Assembly: GCA_900545405.1 (NCBI GenBank)
Contig: UQYT01000010.1
Location: 1 to 64,000 of the forward strand
Direction of reading: 5' to 3'
Source of the DNA: an uncultured Eubacteriales bacterium
GTDB taxonomy: Bacteria; Bacillota; Clostridia; Oscillospirales; Oscillospiraceae
Length of the DNA: 64,000 nucleotides
Shown: positions 6,192-14,155 of the stretch, piece after piece
How positions within the stretch are numbered: the first letter of the stretch is position 1
Layout of the letters: each line of letters starts with the position of its first letter
Program-made: the position numbers and the translations under genes
The notes under the pieces: model-generated
The model's database searches: none
The model's input: the letters and a program-made list of their open reading frames with translations, nothing else
What the model was told of the DNA's origin: nothing

Positions 6192-6658
6192 TACGCGTTC
6201 CTCTCCTTTATCGTTCTGTCCATGTCCCGCTTCGCCTGACGCTCGGCCTCGGCGTCGCGCTTGTCGTGGAGCTTTTTGCCCTTGCAGAGGCCCAGCTCCA
6301 GCTTTACGCGGCCGTCCTTGAAGTAGAGCGAGAGCGGGATGAGCGCAACGCCGTCCTGCATGACGCGGGCGTTGAGCTTCATTATCTCGCGCTTATGCAT
6401 AAGCAGCCGCTTCGGGCGCATGGGGTCGCGGTTGAATATGTTGCCCTTTTCATACGGGCTTATGTGCAGCCCGCGGGCGAACAGCTCGCCGTCCTTGACC
6501 GTGCAGAAGGAGTCCTTCAGATTCACGGTGCCCGCCCTGATGGACTTGACCTCCGTGCCGAAGAGCTCTATGCCCGCCTCGTAGCGCTCGAGGACGAAAT
6601 AGTCGTGGAACGCCTTGCGGTTTTGCGCTATTTGCTTTATACCCTGTGCGCGTGCCAC
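6191..6658 (-). CDS. smpB: SsrA-binding protein SmpB
   Basis: A 155-residue RNA-binding protein that brings alanyl-tmRNA into stalled ribosomes. The N terminus ARAQGIKQIAQNRKAFHDYF and the motif GIELFGTEVKSIRAG match the SmpB OB-fold. The C-terminal tail (CKGKKLHDKRD onward) is the basic helix that mimics a codon in the decoding site. I choose GTG at 6658: GGGGAGG lies seven bases upstream and the start matches the family. The upstream ATG at 6685 would sit at the transcription start and has no ribosome site. A TGgTATACT promoter lies 36-44 bases upstream. It is the first gene of smpB-ppi-(ssrA). Confidence 0.95.
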   Translation of the reverse strand: MARAQGIKQIAQNRKAFHDYFVLERYEAGIELFGTEVKSIRAGTVNLKDSFCTVKDGELFARGLHISPYEKGNIFNRDPMRPKRLLMHKREIMKLNARVMQDGVALIPLSLYFKDGRVKLELGLCKGKKLHDKRDAEAERQAKRDMDRTIKERNA

Positions 6659-6693
6659 GGCCTCGCCTCCCCAAGATCTGCTCATCTTAGAAG

Positions 6694-6702
6694 AGTATAC
6701 CA
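6694..6702 (-). promoter_or_regulatory. Promoter of smpB (extended -10)
   Basis: On the minus strand TGgTATACT (6702-6694) gives a predicted start near 6687. TTTAAC (6722-6717) is a weak -35. A TTGACA hexamer lies nearby but at the wrong distance. Confidence 0.55.
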
Positions 6703-6746
6703 CAGCTGTCAAGGGCGTTAAACCCCCGGCGCGTTACAGTTTGAAG

Positions 6747-6989
6747 TCATTTTCCGCCGAGAAAGGGGAGCGCGTAGTCCGCCACCTCGACCGCGAGGCC
6801 CTCCGAGGGGCGCGCGACGATGAGCGTGCCGCCGCCGGCGGGGAAGAGCTCCAGCTCCATCCGCGGCCAGGGCTCCAGCCCGTCGAGCAGCAGCGCCGCC
6901 CGGACCAGCCCAGCGGCCTCCTTTGCGCCGGTCACCCGGCTATGTATATGCAGGGCCACGCAGCCGTTCCCCACCGTCTGAAGCTCCAT
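6747..6989 (-). CDS. Small conserved-looking hypothetical protein
   Basis: An 80-residue soluble protein that I do not recognise. It has strand-helix-strand character (VALHIHSRVTG, KEAAGLVRAALLLDGLEPW, MELELFPAGGGTLIVARP). This suggests a small alpha/beta fold of the adaptor or MecA-N type, but no motif secures that. ATG 6989 is preferred to TTG 6992, because GGAGG lies seven bases before the ATG. It is divergent from the NUDIX gene and lies directly upstream of the smpB promoter. Coding character is supported by strong GC bias at third positions and a good ribosome site. Confidence 0.6.
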   Translation of the reverse strand: MELQTVGNGCVALHIHSRVTGAKEAAGLVRAALLLDGLEPWPRMELELFPAGGGTLIVARPSEGLAVEVADYALPFLGGK

Positions 6990-7114
6990 CAAATCGCCTC
7001 CGAAACTATCATGTCCCGGACTGCCCGCGGCGTCAAGTCAAAAATACTGGCATTGAGGCGCAATATATGGTAATATGGTATGCGTATAACTATGTGATCA
7101 ACGGAGGCGCTATA

Positions 7115-7654
7115 ATGTCATACGAGAAAACTATAGAGCAGAGCATGGTCTACGAGGGCATCATAGTCAACGTCCGGCGCGACAAGGCCGAGCTGGTGAA
7201 CGGCAGCATAGTGGGCCGCGAGGTCGTGGAGCACCCGGGCGGCGTGACCATAATCCCGGTGGATGCGGACGAGACGGTCTGGTGCGTGCGGCAGTTCCGC
7301 TATCCCTTCGGGCGCGAGATGCTGGAGGTCCCGGCGGGCAAGCTCGAGAGGGGGGAGGACCCCCGCGACTGCGCGGTGCGCGAGCTCTCTGAGGAGACGG
7401 GCTTCTCCGCGGACGAGCTCATCTACCTCGGCCCCTGCTGCACCTCCCCCGGTTTCTCCACCGAGGTGCTGCACATCTACCTCGCCCGCGGCCTGCACAG
7501 CGGGAAGATGCACCTCGACCCGGACGAGTTCCTCAACGTTGAAAAATACAAGCTCTCCGAGCTGGAGGCAAAGGTCATGAGCGGCGAGATAGACGACGCC
7601 AAGACCATCATCGCCGTCCTCAAGGCCCGGAAGTATCTGGAGGCCGGAAAATGA
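7115..7654 (+). CDS. NUDIX hydrolase, ADP-ribose pyrophosphatase type
   Basis: A 179-residue NUDIX enzyme. The complete NUDIX box spans Gly75 to Phe97 (GKLERGEDPRDC, then AVRELSEETGF) with the metal-binding RELSEE core. The preceding REMLEVPAG and the trailing PGFSTEVLHIYLA are typical of the ADP-ribose pyrophosphatase (NudF/YqkG) branch. That branch splits ADP-ribose into AMP and ribose 5-phosphate. The ATG at 7115 has GGAGGC seven bases upstream. An extended -10, TGgTAATAT (7068-7076), is the best promoter candidate. Its stop overlaps the WalR start by four bases (ATGA), so it heads the walRK transcript, an unusual partner for that operon. Exact substrate is inferred from family. Confidence 0.88.
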   Translation: MSYEKTIEQSMVYEGIIVNVRRDKAELVNGSIVGREVVEHPGGVTIIPVDADETVWCVRQFRYPFGREMLEVPAGKLERGEDPRDCAVRELSEETGFSADELIYLGPCCTSPGFSTEVLHIYLARGLHSGKMHLDPDEFLNVEKYKLSELEAKVMSGEIDDAKTIIAVLKARKYLEAGK

Positions 7655-8349
7655 ACAGAAAGGTACTCATCGTTGACGATGAGAGGTCCATCGTGGACAT
7701 ACTGCGGTACAACCTCGAGAAAAACGACATGACGGCCGTCTGCGCCTACGACGGGGCGGAGGGCCTGCGCCTCGCGCGCGAGTGCGACCCGGACGTCATA
7801 CTCCTGGACGTCATGCTGCCCGAGATGGACGGCTTTGAGGTCTGCCGCACGCTGCGCGCGGAGGGCAACAACGTGCCGATAATAATGATAACCGCGCGCG
7901 AGGAGGAGACGGACAAGGTCTTCGGCCTCGAGCTCGGCGCGGACGACTACATCACCAAGCCATTCTCGATGCGCGAGCTGCTGGCCCGCGTGCGGACGAA
8001 CATGCGCCGCGCGGCCTCCATGGCCCCCGCCGCGGCCGAGGAGCCGGGCGACCAGATAAAGGTCAAGGACCTGGTCATCGACCGCACCCGCCGCGCCGTC
8101 TACAAAAACGGCAAGGAGCTGGAGCTCACGCAGCGCGAGTACGAGCTCATAAAGTTCCTGGCGGAGAACCCGGGGCGGGTCATGTCGCGCGAGGAGCTCA
8201 TGGGCTCCGTCTGGCAGTACGACTATTTCGGCGACCTGCGCGCGGTGGACGTGGCCGTGCGGCGCCTGCGCGAGAAGCTGGAGGACAACCCCTCCGAGCC
8301 GGTCTACGTCATGACCAAGCGCGGCGCGGGCTACTACTTCGCCGATTGA
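7651..8349 (+). CDS. walR: WalR-like response regulator (OmpR/PhoB family)
   Basis: A 232-residue regulator with a receiver domain (1-120): acidic pair Asp9/Asp10, phospho-acceptor Asp53 and KPFS switch lysine near 102. A winged-helix DNA-binding domain (about 135-230) contains ELTQREYELIKFL and the AVDVAVRRLREKLE recognition helix. The sequence around DVMLPEMDGFEVCRTLR and the run of genes that follows (kinase, YycH-like, YycI-like, WalJ, RlmH) identify it as the WalR/YycF orthologue. WalR governs cell wall hydrolases and is usually essential in Firmicutes. Sequence alone would not exclude PhoP/PhoB; gene order decides. It overlaps the NUDIX stop by four bases. Confidence 0.85.
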   Translation: MNRKVLIVDDERSIVDILRYNLEKNDMTAVCAYDGAEGLRLARECDPDVILLDVMLPEMDGFEVCRTLRAEGNNVPIIMITAREEETDKVFGLELGADDYITKPFSMRELLARVRTNMRRAASMAPAAAEEPGDQIKVKDLVIDRTRRAVYKNGKELELTQREYELIKFLAENPGRVMSREELMGSVWQYDYFGDLRAVDVAVRRLREKLEDNPSEPVYVMTKRGAGYYFAD

Positions 8350-8359
8350 GGGCCGAGGC

Positions 8360-9799
8360 ATGAACCGGAGCCTTTACACAAAGCTGGTGCTCATAATCCT
8401 CTTCCTCATCATCGCGCTTACGGCGGTGACGGGGGTGTTCCTCACGCGCGGCGTGCGCAGCTACTACCTCAACGAGTTCTACGCGCGCATGCAGGAGGTC
8501 TTTGCGGACGAGGAGCTGGCCTCGGGCCTGCGCTCCGCCGCCGCGGCGGACGACCCGGAGAACATGGCGGAGGTGCTCGGCGCCTACACGGGCCGCCTGG
8601 GCATCGACACCGGCACGAGAAACTACCACATCCTCTCCGGCGACACGGGCCGCTGGCTCGCGGGCAGCACCACGCCGGAAAACGGCGTGGCCATCACGCC
8701 TAACATCATCTCCGCCATCTCCGGTGTCAACGGCTACGCCAGCGACCCGACGGCGGACTACATGGACGTCGCCCTGCCCATCGAGGGCGGCTCCACGGGC
8801 TACATCGTCTATGTAATCGACAACCGCGCCACGATGCAGAGCCTGAACAGCCAGCTCCTGCGCATAATCGTGGAGGCCATGGGCGTCGGCCTCATCATAT
8901 CGGTGTTTCTCAGCCTGCTGCTGGCCAAGACCATGATAGCGCCCATCCAGGACCTGACCCGCGCGGCTGAGAAGGTCGCGGGCGGCGACTTCACCGGCAA
9001 GGTGGACAACGAGTCCAAGGACGAGATAGGCGTCCTCACGCGGACGTTCAACGACATGGCCGTGCAGCTGGAGGACACGCTCTCCGACCTCAAGAAGTCG
9101 GAGCAGATGCGCCGCGAGTTCGTGGCCAACGTCTCCCACGAGCTGCGCACGCCCATAACCAGCGTCAAGAGCTACGCCGAGACGCTCGAGGGCGAGCCGG
9201 ACATGCCCCAGGAGGTGCGCCAGAAGTTCCTCGGCGTCATCCTGAACGAGTCCGACCGCATGACGAAGATAGTCCAGGACCTGCTCACGCTCTCGCGCTT
9301 CGACGCGGGCAGCATAGAGTTCAGCTTTGACTACTTCAGCTTTGAAAAGAGCGTCCGCGACGTCTATAACGCCACGCTCATGGAGGCGCAGGCGCACGGG
9401 CACGAGTTCTCGCTGGAGCTGGAGATACCCCTGCCGAAGATATACGGCGACAAGGCTCGCGTGGAGCAGGTGCTCATGAACATGGTCTCCAACGCGATAA
9501 AATACACGAAAAACGGCGGCCGCATAAGCATGACCGCGGGCTGGAAGGACAGCGAGGTCTGGTGCACGGTCAAGGACAACGGCATCGGCATCCCGCAGGA
9601 GGACACGGCCAAGGTGTTCGACCGCTTCTACCGCGTGGACAAGGCGCGCAGCCGCGAGTCCGGCGGCACGGGCCTGGGCCTCTCGATAGCCCAGGAGATA
9701 GTCGTGCGCCACGGCGGGCGCATAGACCTGCAGAGCCGCCTCGGCAAGGGCACGCGGATAACGGTCTGGCTGCCCGTGGAGGGCCCGGCGGATGCGTAA
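8360..9799 (+). CDS. walK: WalK-like sensor histidine kinase without a PAS domain
   Basis: 479 residues. TM helix 1 (about 8-29), an extracellular sensor domain of roughly 140 residues, TM helix 2 (about 168-190) and HAMP (about 190-242) lead directly into the dimerisation helix with phospho-acceptor His260 (FVANVSHELRTPITS). The ATPase domain has the N box NMVSNAIKYT, G1 DNGIGIP and GTGLGLSI. WalK of Bacillus and Staphylococcus has a PAS domain between HAMP and the histidine. Here only about 15 residues separate them, so cytoplasmic PAS input is missing. It lies 10 bases after walR. The signal sensed is probably wall status, by orthology. Confidence 0.85.
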   Translation: MNRSLYTKLVLIILFLIIALTAVTGVFLTRGVRSYYLNEFYARMQEVFADEELASGLRSAAAADDPENMAEVLGAYTGRLGIDTGTRNYHILSGDTGRWLAGSTTPENGVAITPNIISAISGVNGYASDPTADYMDVALPIEGGSTGYIVYVIDNRATMQSLNSQLLRIIVEAMGVGLIISVFLSLLLAKTMIAPIQDLTRAAEKVAGGDFTGKVDNESKDEIGVLTRTFNDMAVQLEDTLSDLKKSEQMRREFVANVSHELRTPITSVKSYAETLEGEPDMPQEVRQKFLGVILNESDRMTKIVQDLLTLSRFDAGSIEFSFDYFSFEKSVRDVYNATLMEAQAHGHEFSLELEIPLPKIYGDKARVEQVLMNMVSNAIKYTKNGGRISMTAGWKDSEVWCTVKDNGIGIPQEDTAKVFDRFYRVDKARSRESGGTGLGLSIAQEIVVRHGGRIDLQSRLGKGTRITVWLPVEGPADA

Positions 9800-11096
9800 G
9801 GGCTTTCTCTCCGCGCTCTCGCCCAAGGCGAAGCGGCGCATAATCGGGCTCGCGCAGGACGTGCTCATCCTCGCGCTCACGGTCTCTGCCGTGCTGCTCG
9901 CGGGCGGGGGCGGACTGCTCGGGCTGACGGACGGCCTGAGCGCCGGCATGCTCGGCACCCAGACGGAGCAGGGCTACGGCCAGCAGCAGGGCTATACCGC
10001 TGCCGCGGAGCCCCTGAGCATGATGCTCACGCCCGAGGCCGGGGCCCACTGCGGCATAATGTACTCGGAAGACGAGCTCTCCGACGCCTATGAGCGCTAC
10101 TCCGCCACGCTGGCCGAGGCGCTCGGCTCCTCCGGCGAGCCTCAGGAGATAAGCGAGCAGGAGTGGCGCGCCGCCCTGGGCGAGACGGGCGTGTTCTTCG
10201 ACTTCTACTGCGACTTTCAGCTCTCCAGCCTCGCCATCTGGCTGGGCACGGACATAAGCGGCTCCGCCGCCGGACACACCGCGCGGAGGATATGCATCTA
10301 CCTCGACGAGGGGCAGGTCTGGCTCAGCTACATCCGCAGCCGGGACAGCGGCGGCTTTTACCGCTGCTCCACCTCCGTCTCGGCCTCGGAATTCGCCGCC
10401 AGGGTGGACGAGAGCCTGCCCAACGGCGCGGAATACGCCTTCGAGCTCTCCCCGAGCTACGACGCGCTCGACCCCTACACCGTGCTGGTGCAGGGCACCA
10501 TAAGGCTGGACATGCTCTCCAGCGAGAACTCCCTGCGCTACGCCGGGGACGAGGAGCTCTTCGCCGCCTTCGGGCTCAACAGCCTGCTTGCCTCCACCTA
10601 TCCGGAGTCGGACGGCACGCAGGTCAGCGTCGAGGGCGAGGCCACGCTCCGCCTCGGCAGCGACGGGGAACTCAAATACTCGCTCAAGATGCTCGAGGAG
10701 AACGAGACCAGCCTCTCGCCCTCGGACGCCATAGAGCTCACGCGCCGGCTCATTGAGGCCACCGCCGGCAGCTGCTGCGACGAGGCCCGGCTGCGCCTCT
10801 CCTACGTCTACTGCGACAGCGCGACGGGGGAGTACACCATCTGCTACGACTACGTCTACGACGGCGTGCCGATAAGCCTGGCCGGGCGCGAGCACGCGGC
10901 GGAGATAGTCGTGACGGGCGACCGGGTGACCTATGCCTCCATCCTCTTCCGCTCCTACGAGGCGACTGGCGGGACGGAGACGCCGCTCCCCGCGCGCCTG
11001 GCCGCGGCGCTGCTGCAGGCCGAGGGCGGCGGTGAGCTGCGGCTGTGCTACTCGGACGACCTTGAAACTGTGAAAACGGACTGGATAAAAGCCTGA
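9792..11096 (+). CDS. YycH-like regulator of WalK
   Basis: 434 residues: a short cytoplasmic N terminus, one membrane helix (about 20-44) and a large extracellular domain rich in beta strands. This is the architecture of YycH, which with YycI contacts the WalK membrane helices and tunes kinase activity. Primary-sequence similarity is weak to the eye. The call rests on topology, size and position directly after WalK and before a YycI-like gene. It overlaps walK by eight bases and its stop shares a base with the start of the next gene. A degenerate internal repeat of strand-turn-strand units is visible but gives no catalytic motif. Confidence 0.65.
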   Translation: MRKGFLSALSPKAKRRIIGLAQDVLILALTVSAVLLAGGGGLLGLTDGLSAGMLGTQTEQGYGQQQGYTAAAEPLSMMLTPEAGAHCGIMYSEDELSDAYERYSATLAEALGSSGEPQEISEQEWRAALGETGVFFDFYCDFQLSSLAIWLGTDISGSAAGHTARRICIYLDEGQVWLSYIRSRDSGGFYRCSTSVSASEFAARVDESLPNGAEYAFELSPSYDALDPYTVLVQGTIRLDMLSSENSLRYAGDEELFAAFGLNSLLASTYPESDGTQVSVEGEATLRLGSDGELKYSLKMLEENETSLSPSDAIELTRRLIEATAGSCCDEARLRLSYVYCDSATGEYTICYDYVYDGVPISLAGREHAAEIVVTGDRVTYASILFRSYEATGGTETPLPARLAAALLQAEGGGELRLCYSDDLETVKTDWIKA

Positions 11097-11923
11097 TGGA
11101 TTCTCTCAAAGTCAAAAACTTCATAATCCTGGTGCTGCTCATCGTGAACGCCGTGCTGCTGGCCGTGGTAATAAGCGACCGCCTGCGCGGGGACGAGCTG
11201 TGGGACCAGTCCGTGCAGGGCGCAGTGGCGCTGCTGGAGGAAAACGGCATCGCCGTCTCGGCGGACGCCGACCTCAGCACGCGCAGCCTCAACCAGCGCG
11301 GCGTCGCCCGCAGCCCGGAGTTCGAGCGCGAGGCCGTGGACGAGGTTCTAGGCGGCATGACCACGGAGGACCGCGGCGGCGGCATCATCTACTACGGCGG
11401 CACCTACGGCGAGGCCACCTTCCGCGGCACCGGCGGCTTCGATATCCAGTTCTCGGCCTCCGGTGCGCCCGAGGCCGAGGACATGGAGCGCACCGCGCTC
11501 GAGTACGCGAAAAAGCTGGGCATCAGCCTGCTGGAGAGCTCCTGCCGGACCACGAGCTCCGACAGCAGCACCGTGCTCACATACACCTGCGCCGCCGACG
11601 GGGCGAGCATCATAAACTGCACGGTGGAGTTTCGCTTCATGCTGGGCAGGCTCTACTCCGTCTCCGGCACGAGGCCGCTCGACTATGTCACCAGCGAGAC
11701 GGACTCCAGCGTCATCGACGTGCCGACGGCGCTGATGCGCTTCCTGGAGCTCACGCGCGAGAAGGGCCACATCTGCAGCGAGCTGCGCGGGCTCGAGCTC
11801 TGCTACGCCTTTTCCGCCTCCGCCTCCGGCGAGGGCAGCCTCACACCCACCTGGCTGGTCGTGACCGACACCGGCGAATTCTACATCAACGCCCTGACCG
11901 GACGCGAGGAAGTACTTGCCTGA
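11096..11923 (+). CDS. YycI-like regulator of WalK
   Basis: 275 residues with an N-terminal membrane anchor (LKVKNFIILVLLIVNAVLLAVV, residues 4-25) and an extracellular alpha/beta domain. The N terminus resembles YycI proteins, which begin with a short charged stretch and a single helix containing an ILN/IVN core. Position after the YycH-like gene supports the call. The fused start/stop (TGATG) implies coupled translation and perhaps an equimolar YycH-YycI complex. It is the last gene before an internal promoter that starts the murA-walJ-rlmH part. Confidence 0.7.
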   Translation: MDSLKVKNFIILVLLIVNAVLLAVVISDRLRGDELWDQSVQGAVALLEENGIAVSADADLSTRSLNQRGVARSPEFEREAVDEVLGGMTTEDRGGGIIYYGGTYGEATFRGTGGFDIQFSASGAPEAEDMERTALEYAKKLGISLLESSCRTTSSDSSTVLTYTCAADGASIINCTVEFRFMLGRLYSVSGTRPLDYVTSETDSSVIDVPTALMRFLELTREKGHICSELRGLELCYAFSASASGEGSLTPTWLVVTDTGEFYINALTGREEVLA

Positions 11924-11928
11924 GCGTC

Positions 11929-11957
11929 TTGAATATATGGGAACAATGTGTTAAAAT
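11929..11957 (+). promoter_or_regulatory. Sigma-A promoter for murA
   Basis: TTGAAT (11929-11934), a 17-bp spacer and TAAAAT (11952-11957), with a TG one base upstream of the -10. It lies immediately after the YycI-like stop and should start transcription near 11964. Confidence 0.75.
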
Positions 11958-11963
11958 ACTTTG

Positions 11964-12065
11964 TTAGTATGGCGTCCATGCGGACAAAATATGTCTGCGG
12001 GCCGTTTCGCGGCCCGGGCAGAACAGTGCGGGCCTCTTTCCCCACGGCTTTGGAAGGTGAAATAT
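11964..12065 (+). other. Structured 5-prime leader of murA
   Basis: About 100 nt without an open frame of its own. It can form GTCC-ATGC-GGAC, then GCGGACA/TGTCTGC around AAATA, then GGGCCG-TTTCG-CGGCCC at about 11999-12015. GGAAGG (12052-12057) is the ribosome site for TTG 12066. No known riboswitch pattern was recognised. Confidence 0.45.
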
Positions 12066-13367
12066 TTGGAAAAGTATGTCATTAAAGGCGGCAAGCCCCT
12101 TTACGGCGAGGTGGAGGTCAGCGGCGCGAAGAACGCCGCCGTTGCCATAATCCCCGCCGCCCTGATGGTGGACGGCGTGTGCCGGCTTGAGAACATTCCT
12201 CAGATAAGCGACGCGGACATGCTCATGACGATACTCGAGCACCTCGGCGCTAAGATACGCATGATAAACCGCAACACGGTGGAGATCGACTGCACCGACG
12301 TGCGGTATACCGATGCCCCCTATGACCTGATGCGCAAGATACGCGCGTCCTACTACCTTATCGGCGCGATGCTGGGCCGCTTCGGCGCGGCCAAGACCAC
12401 GATGCCGGGCGGCTGCAATTTCGGCGTCCGGCCCATCGACCAGCACATAAAGGGCATGACCGCCCTCGGCGCGGACGTGGAGGTCACAGGGGGCTTCGTC
12501 TATGCCAAGGCCATAGACGGCAAGCTCCACGGCACGAGGATATACCTCGACAAGGTCTCCGTCGGCGCCACGATGAACATCATCCTCGCGGCCTCCATGG
12601 CCCGGGGCAGGACGGTCATCGAGAACGCGGCGAAGGAGCCGCACATCGTCGACCTCGCGAACTTCCTCAACTCCATGGGCGCCGACGTGCGCGGCGCGGG
12701 CACGGACTCTGTCAAGATAAACGGCACGGACAGCCTCCACGGCGGGACGTACACGATAATCCCCGACCAGATCGAGGCCGGCACCTACATGGTCGCGGCG
12801 GCTGCCGCGGGCGGCGAGGTCAAGATAAACAACGTCATCCCCCGCCACCTGGAGTCCATCTCAGCCAAACTGCGCGAGATGGGCGTGACGGTCATCGCGG
12901 GCGAGGACTGCGTTACGGTCAAGAGCTCCGGCCGCCTGCGCCGGGTCAACATCAAGACCATGCCATATCCCGGCTTCCCGACGGACATGCAGCCGCAGTT
13001 TGCCGCGGCGCTCTGCCTCGCCAACGGCGCGAGCGTCATAACCGAGGGCATCTACGACAACCGCTTCAAATACCTCACCGAGCTGCGCAAGATGGGCGCT
13101 CAGGTGCAGGTCGACGGCCGCGTCGCGCTCATAGAGGGCGTAGACAAGCTCTACGGCGCGCCGGTAGCGGCCTGTGACCTCCGCGCGGGTGCGGCCATGG
13201 TCATAGCCGGCCTGTGTGCCGAGGGCACCACCGAGGTCGAGGACGTCCACTATATCGAGCGCGGCTATGAGAATTTCGTCGGCAAGCTGCGCGGCATCGG
13301 CGCGGACATCGCCCTGGTCTCCGACCCGGACGAGCCGGAGCGGATCAAGACCGCAAACGCCGGCTGA
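12066..13367 (+). CDS. murA: UDP-N-acetylglucosamine 1-carboxyvinyltransferase (first copy)
   Basis: A 433-residue EPSP-synthase-fold enzyme for the first committed step of peptidoglycan synthesis: transfer of enolpyruvate from PEP to UDP-GlcNAc. The active-site loop PGGCNFGVRPIDQH holds Cys117, the residue attacked by fosfomycin. The N terminus YGEVEVSGAKNAAV carries the conserved substrate-binding Lys-Asn pair. TTG 12066 is the start because GGAAGG is eight bases before it and the protein then begins as MurA does. Upstream in-frame codons would precede the promoter start. The stop overlaps walJ (TGATG). A murA inside the wal locus ties wall precursor supply to the wall-sensing regulators. 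A second copy lies at 43785. Confidence 0.95.
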   Translation: MEKYVIKGGKPLYGEVEVSGAKNAAVAIIPAALMVDGVCRLENIPQISDADMLMTILEHLGAKIRMINRNTVEIDCTDVRYTDAPYDLMRKIRASYYLIGAMLGRFGAAKTTMPGGCNFGVRPIDQHIKGMTALGADVEVTGGFVYAKAIDGKLHGTRIYLDKVSVGATMNIILAASMARGRTVIENAAKEPHIVDLANFLNSMGADVRGAGTDSVKINGTDSLHGGTYTIIPDQIEAGTYMVAAAAAGGEVKINNVIPRHLESISAKLREMGVTVIAGEDCVTVKSSGRLRRVNIKTMPYPGFPTDMQPQFAAALCLANGASVITEGIYDNRFKYLTELRKMGAQVQVDGRVALIEGVDKLYGAPVAACDLRAGAAMVIAGLCAEGTTEVEDVHYIERGYENFVGKLRGIGADIALVSDPDEPERIKTANAG

Positions 13368-14155
13368 TGCGCATAACCGTATTCGCCAGCGGCTCCACCG
13401 GCAACTGCGCGCTCGTAGAGGCCGGAGGGGAGCGGCTGCTCATAGACGCGGGCATCTCGCTCCGGCGCATAAGCGGCTTTCTCGCCGCCGAGGGCCTGAG
13501 CCCCGCGGACATCGCCTGCGTGCTCATAACGCACGAGCACGCGGACCACGTCTCGGGCCTGCCCATGCTCACAAAAAAGTACGGCACGCGCGTCGTCGCG
13601 CCGCGTACCGTCGCCGCGCGGCTGCGGGGCATGCTGCCCGCCGTCGCGGACTACATAGACGTCATCCGGGCGCTCGAGCCCTTCACCGTCGGCGGTGCGG
13701 AGGTCACGGCCTTCCACACGCTGCACGACACGGACGAGAGCGTGGGCTACCGCATCGAGGCCGACGGGGCTTCCTTCGGCTTCTGCACGGACCTCGGCTG
13801 CCTGACGGATGAGGTGCTCGACACGATGTGCGGCGTCGAGGCCGCGGTCATCGAATCGAACTACGACGAACAGATGCTCTGCGACGGGCCGTATCCCGTG
13901 TACCTCAAGCGCCGCATCCTCTCGGACCACGGCCACCTCTCCAATGAGGACGCGGGCCGCCTGGCCGTCCGGCTTGCGGAGAGCGGGGCGCGGGGCCTGA
14001 TACTCGGCCACCTGAGCCGGGAGAACAACCGCCCGGACAAGGCGCTGGCCGCCGTATCCGCCGCGCTTGCAGAGGCGGGGGAGAGCCCGGAGCTCCTCGC
14101 CGCGCCGCCGCTGGGAGCGGTGTACATGGAGGCGGGGGCGAGATGCCGGGCCTGA
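13367..14155 (+). CDS. walJ: WalJ/YycJ-like metallo-beta-lactamase-fold hydrolase
   Basis: A 262-residue MBL-fold protein. The zinc motif THEHADHVSG places the metal ligands at about residues 56-61. Further conserved points are FHTLHDTDESVGYRI, CTDLGCLTDEV and a C-terminal LGHLSRENN. YycJ/WalJ proteins are the last members of wal operons and have been linked to nuclease activity and to coordination of replication with division. Catalysis on DNA or RNA is known for relatives but not shown here. The ATG shares its first base with the murA stop, and the 3-prime end overlaps rlmH by 13 bases. Confidence 0.88.
   Translation: MRITVFASGSTGNCALVEAGGERLLIDAGISLRRISGFLAAEGLSPADIACVLITHEHADHVSGLPMLTKKYGTRVVAPRTVAARLRGMLPAVADYIDVIRALEPFTVGGAEVTAFHTLHDTDESVGYRIEADGASFGFCTDLGCLTDEVLDTMCGVEAAVIESNYDEQMLCDGPYPVYLKRRILSDHGHLSNEDAGRLAVRLAESGARGLILGHLSRENNRPDKALAAVSAALAEAGESPELLAAPPLGAVYMEAGARCRA

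Noticed and set aside
6694..6713. TTGACA (6713-6708) as the -35 of the smpB promoter
   Set aside because: It lies only about eight bases from TATACT, much too close for a sigma-A pair. The extended -10 explains the promoter better.
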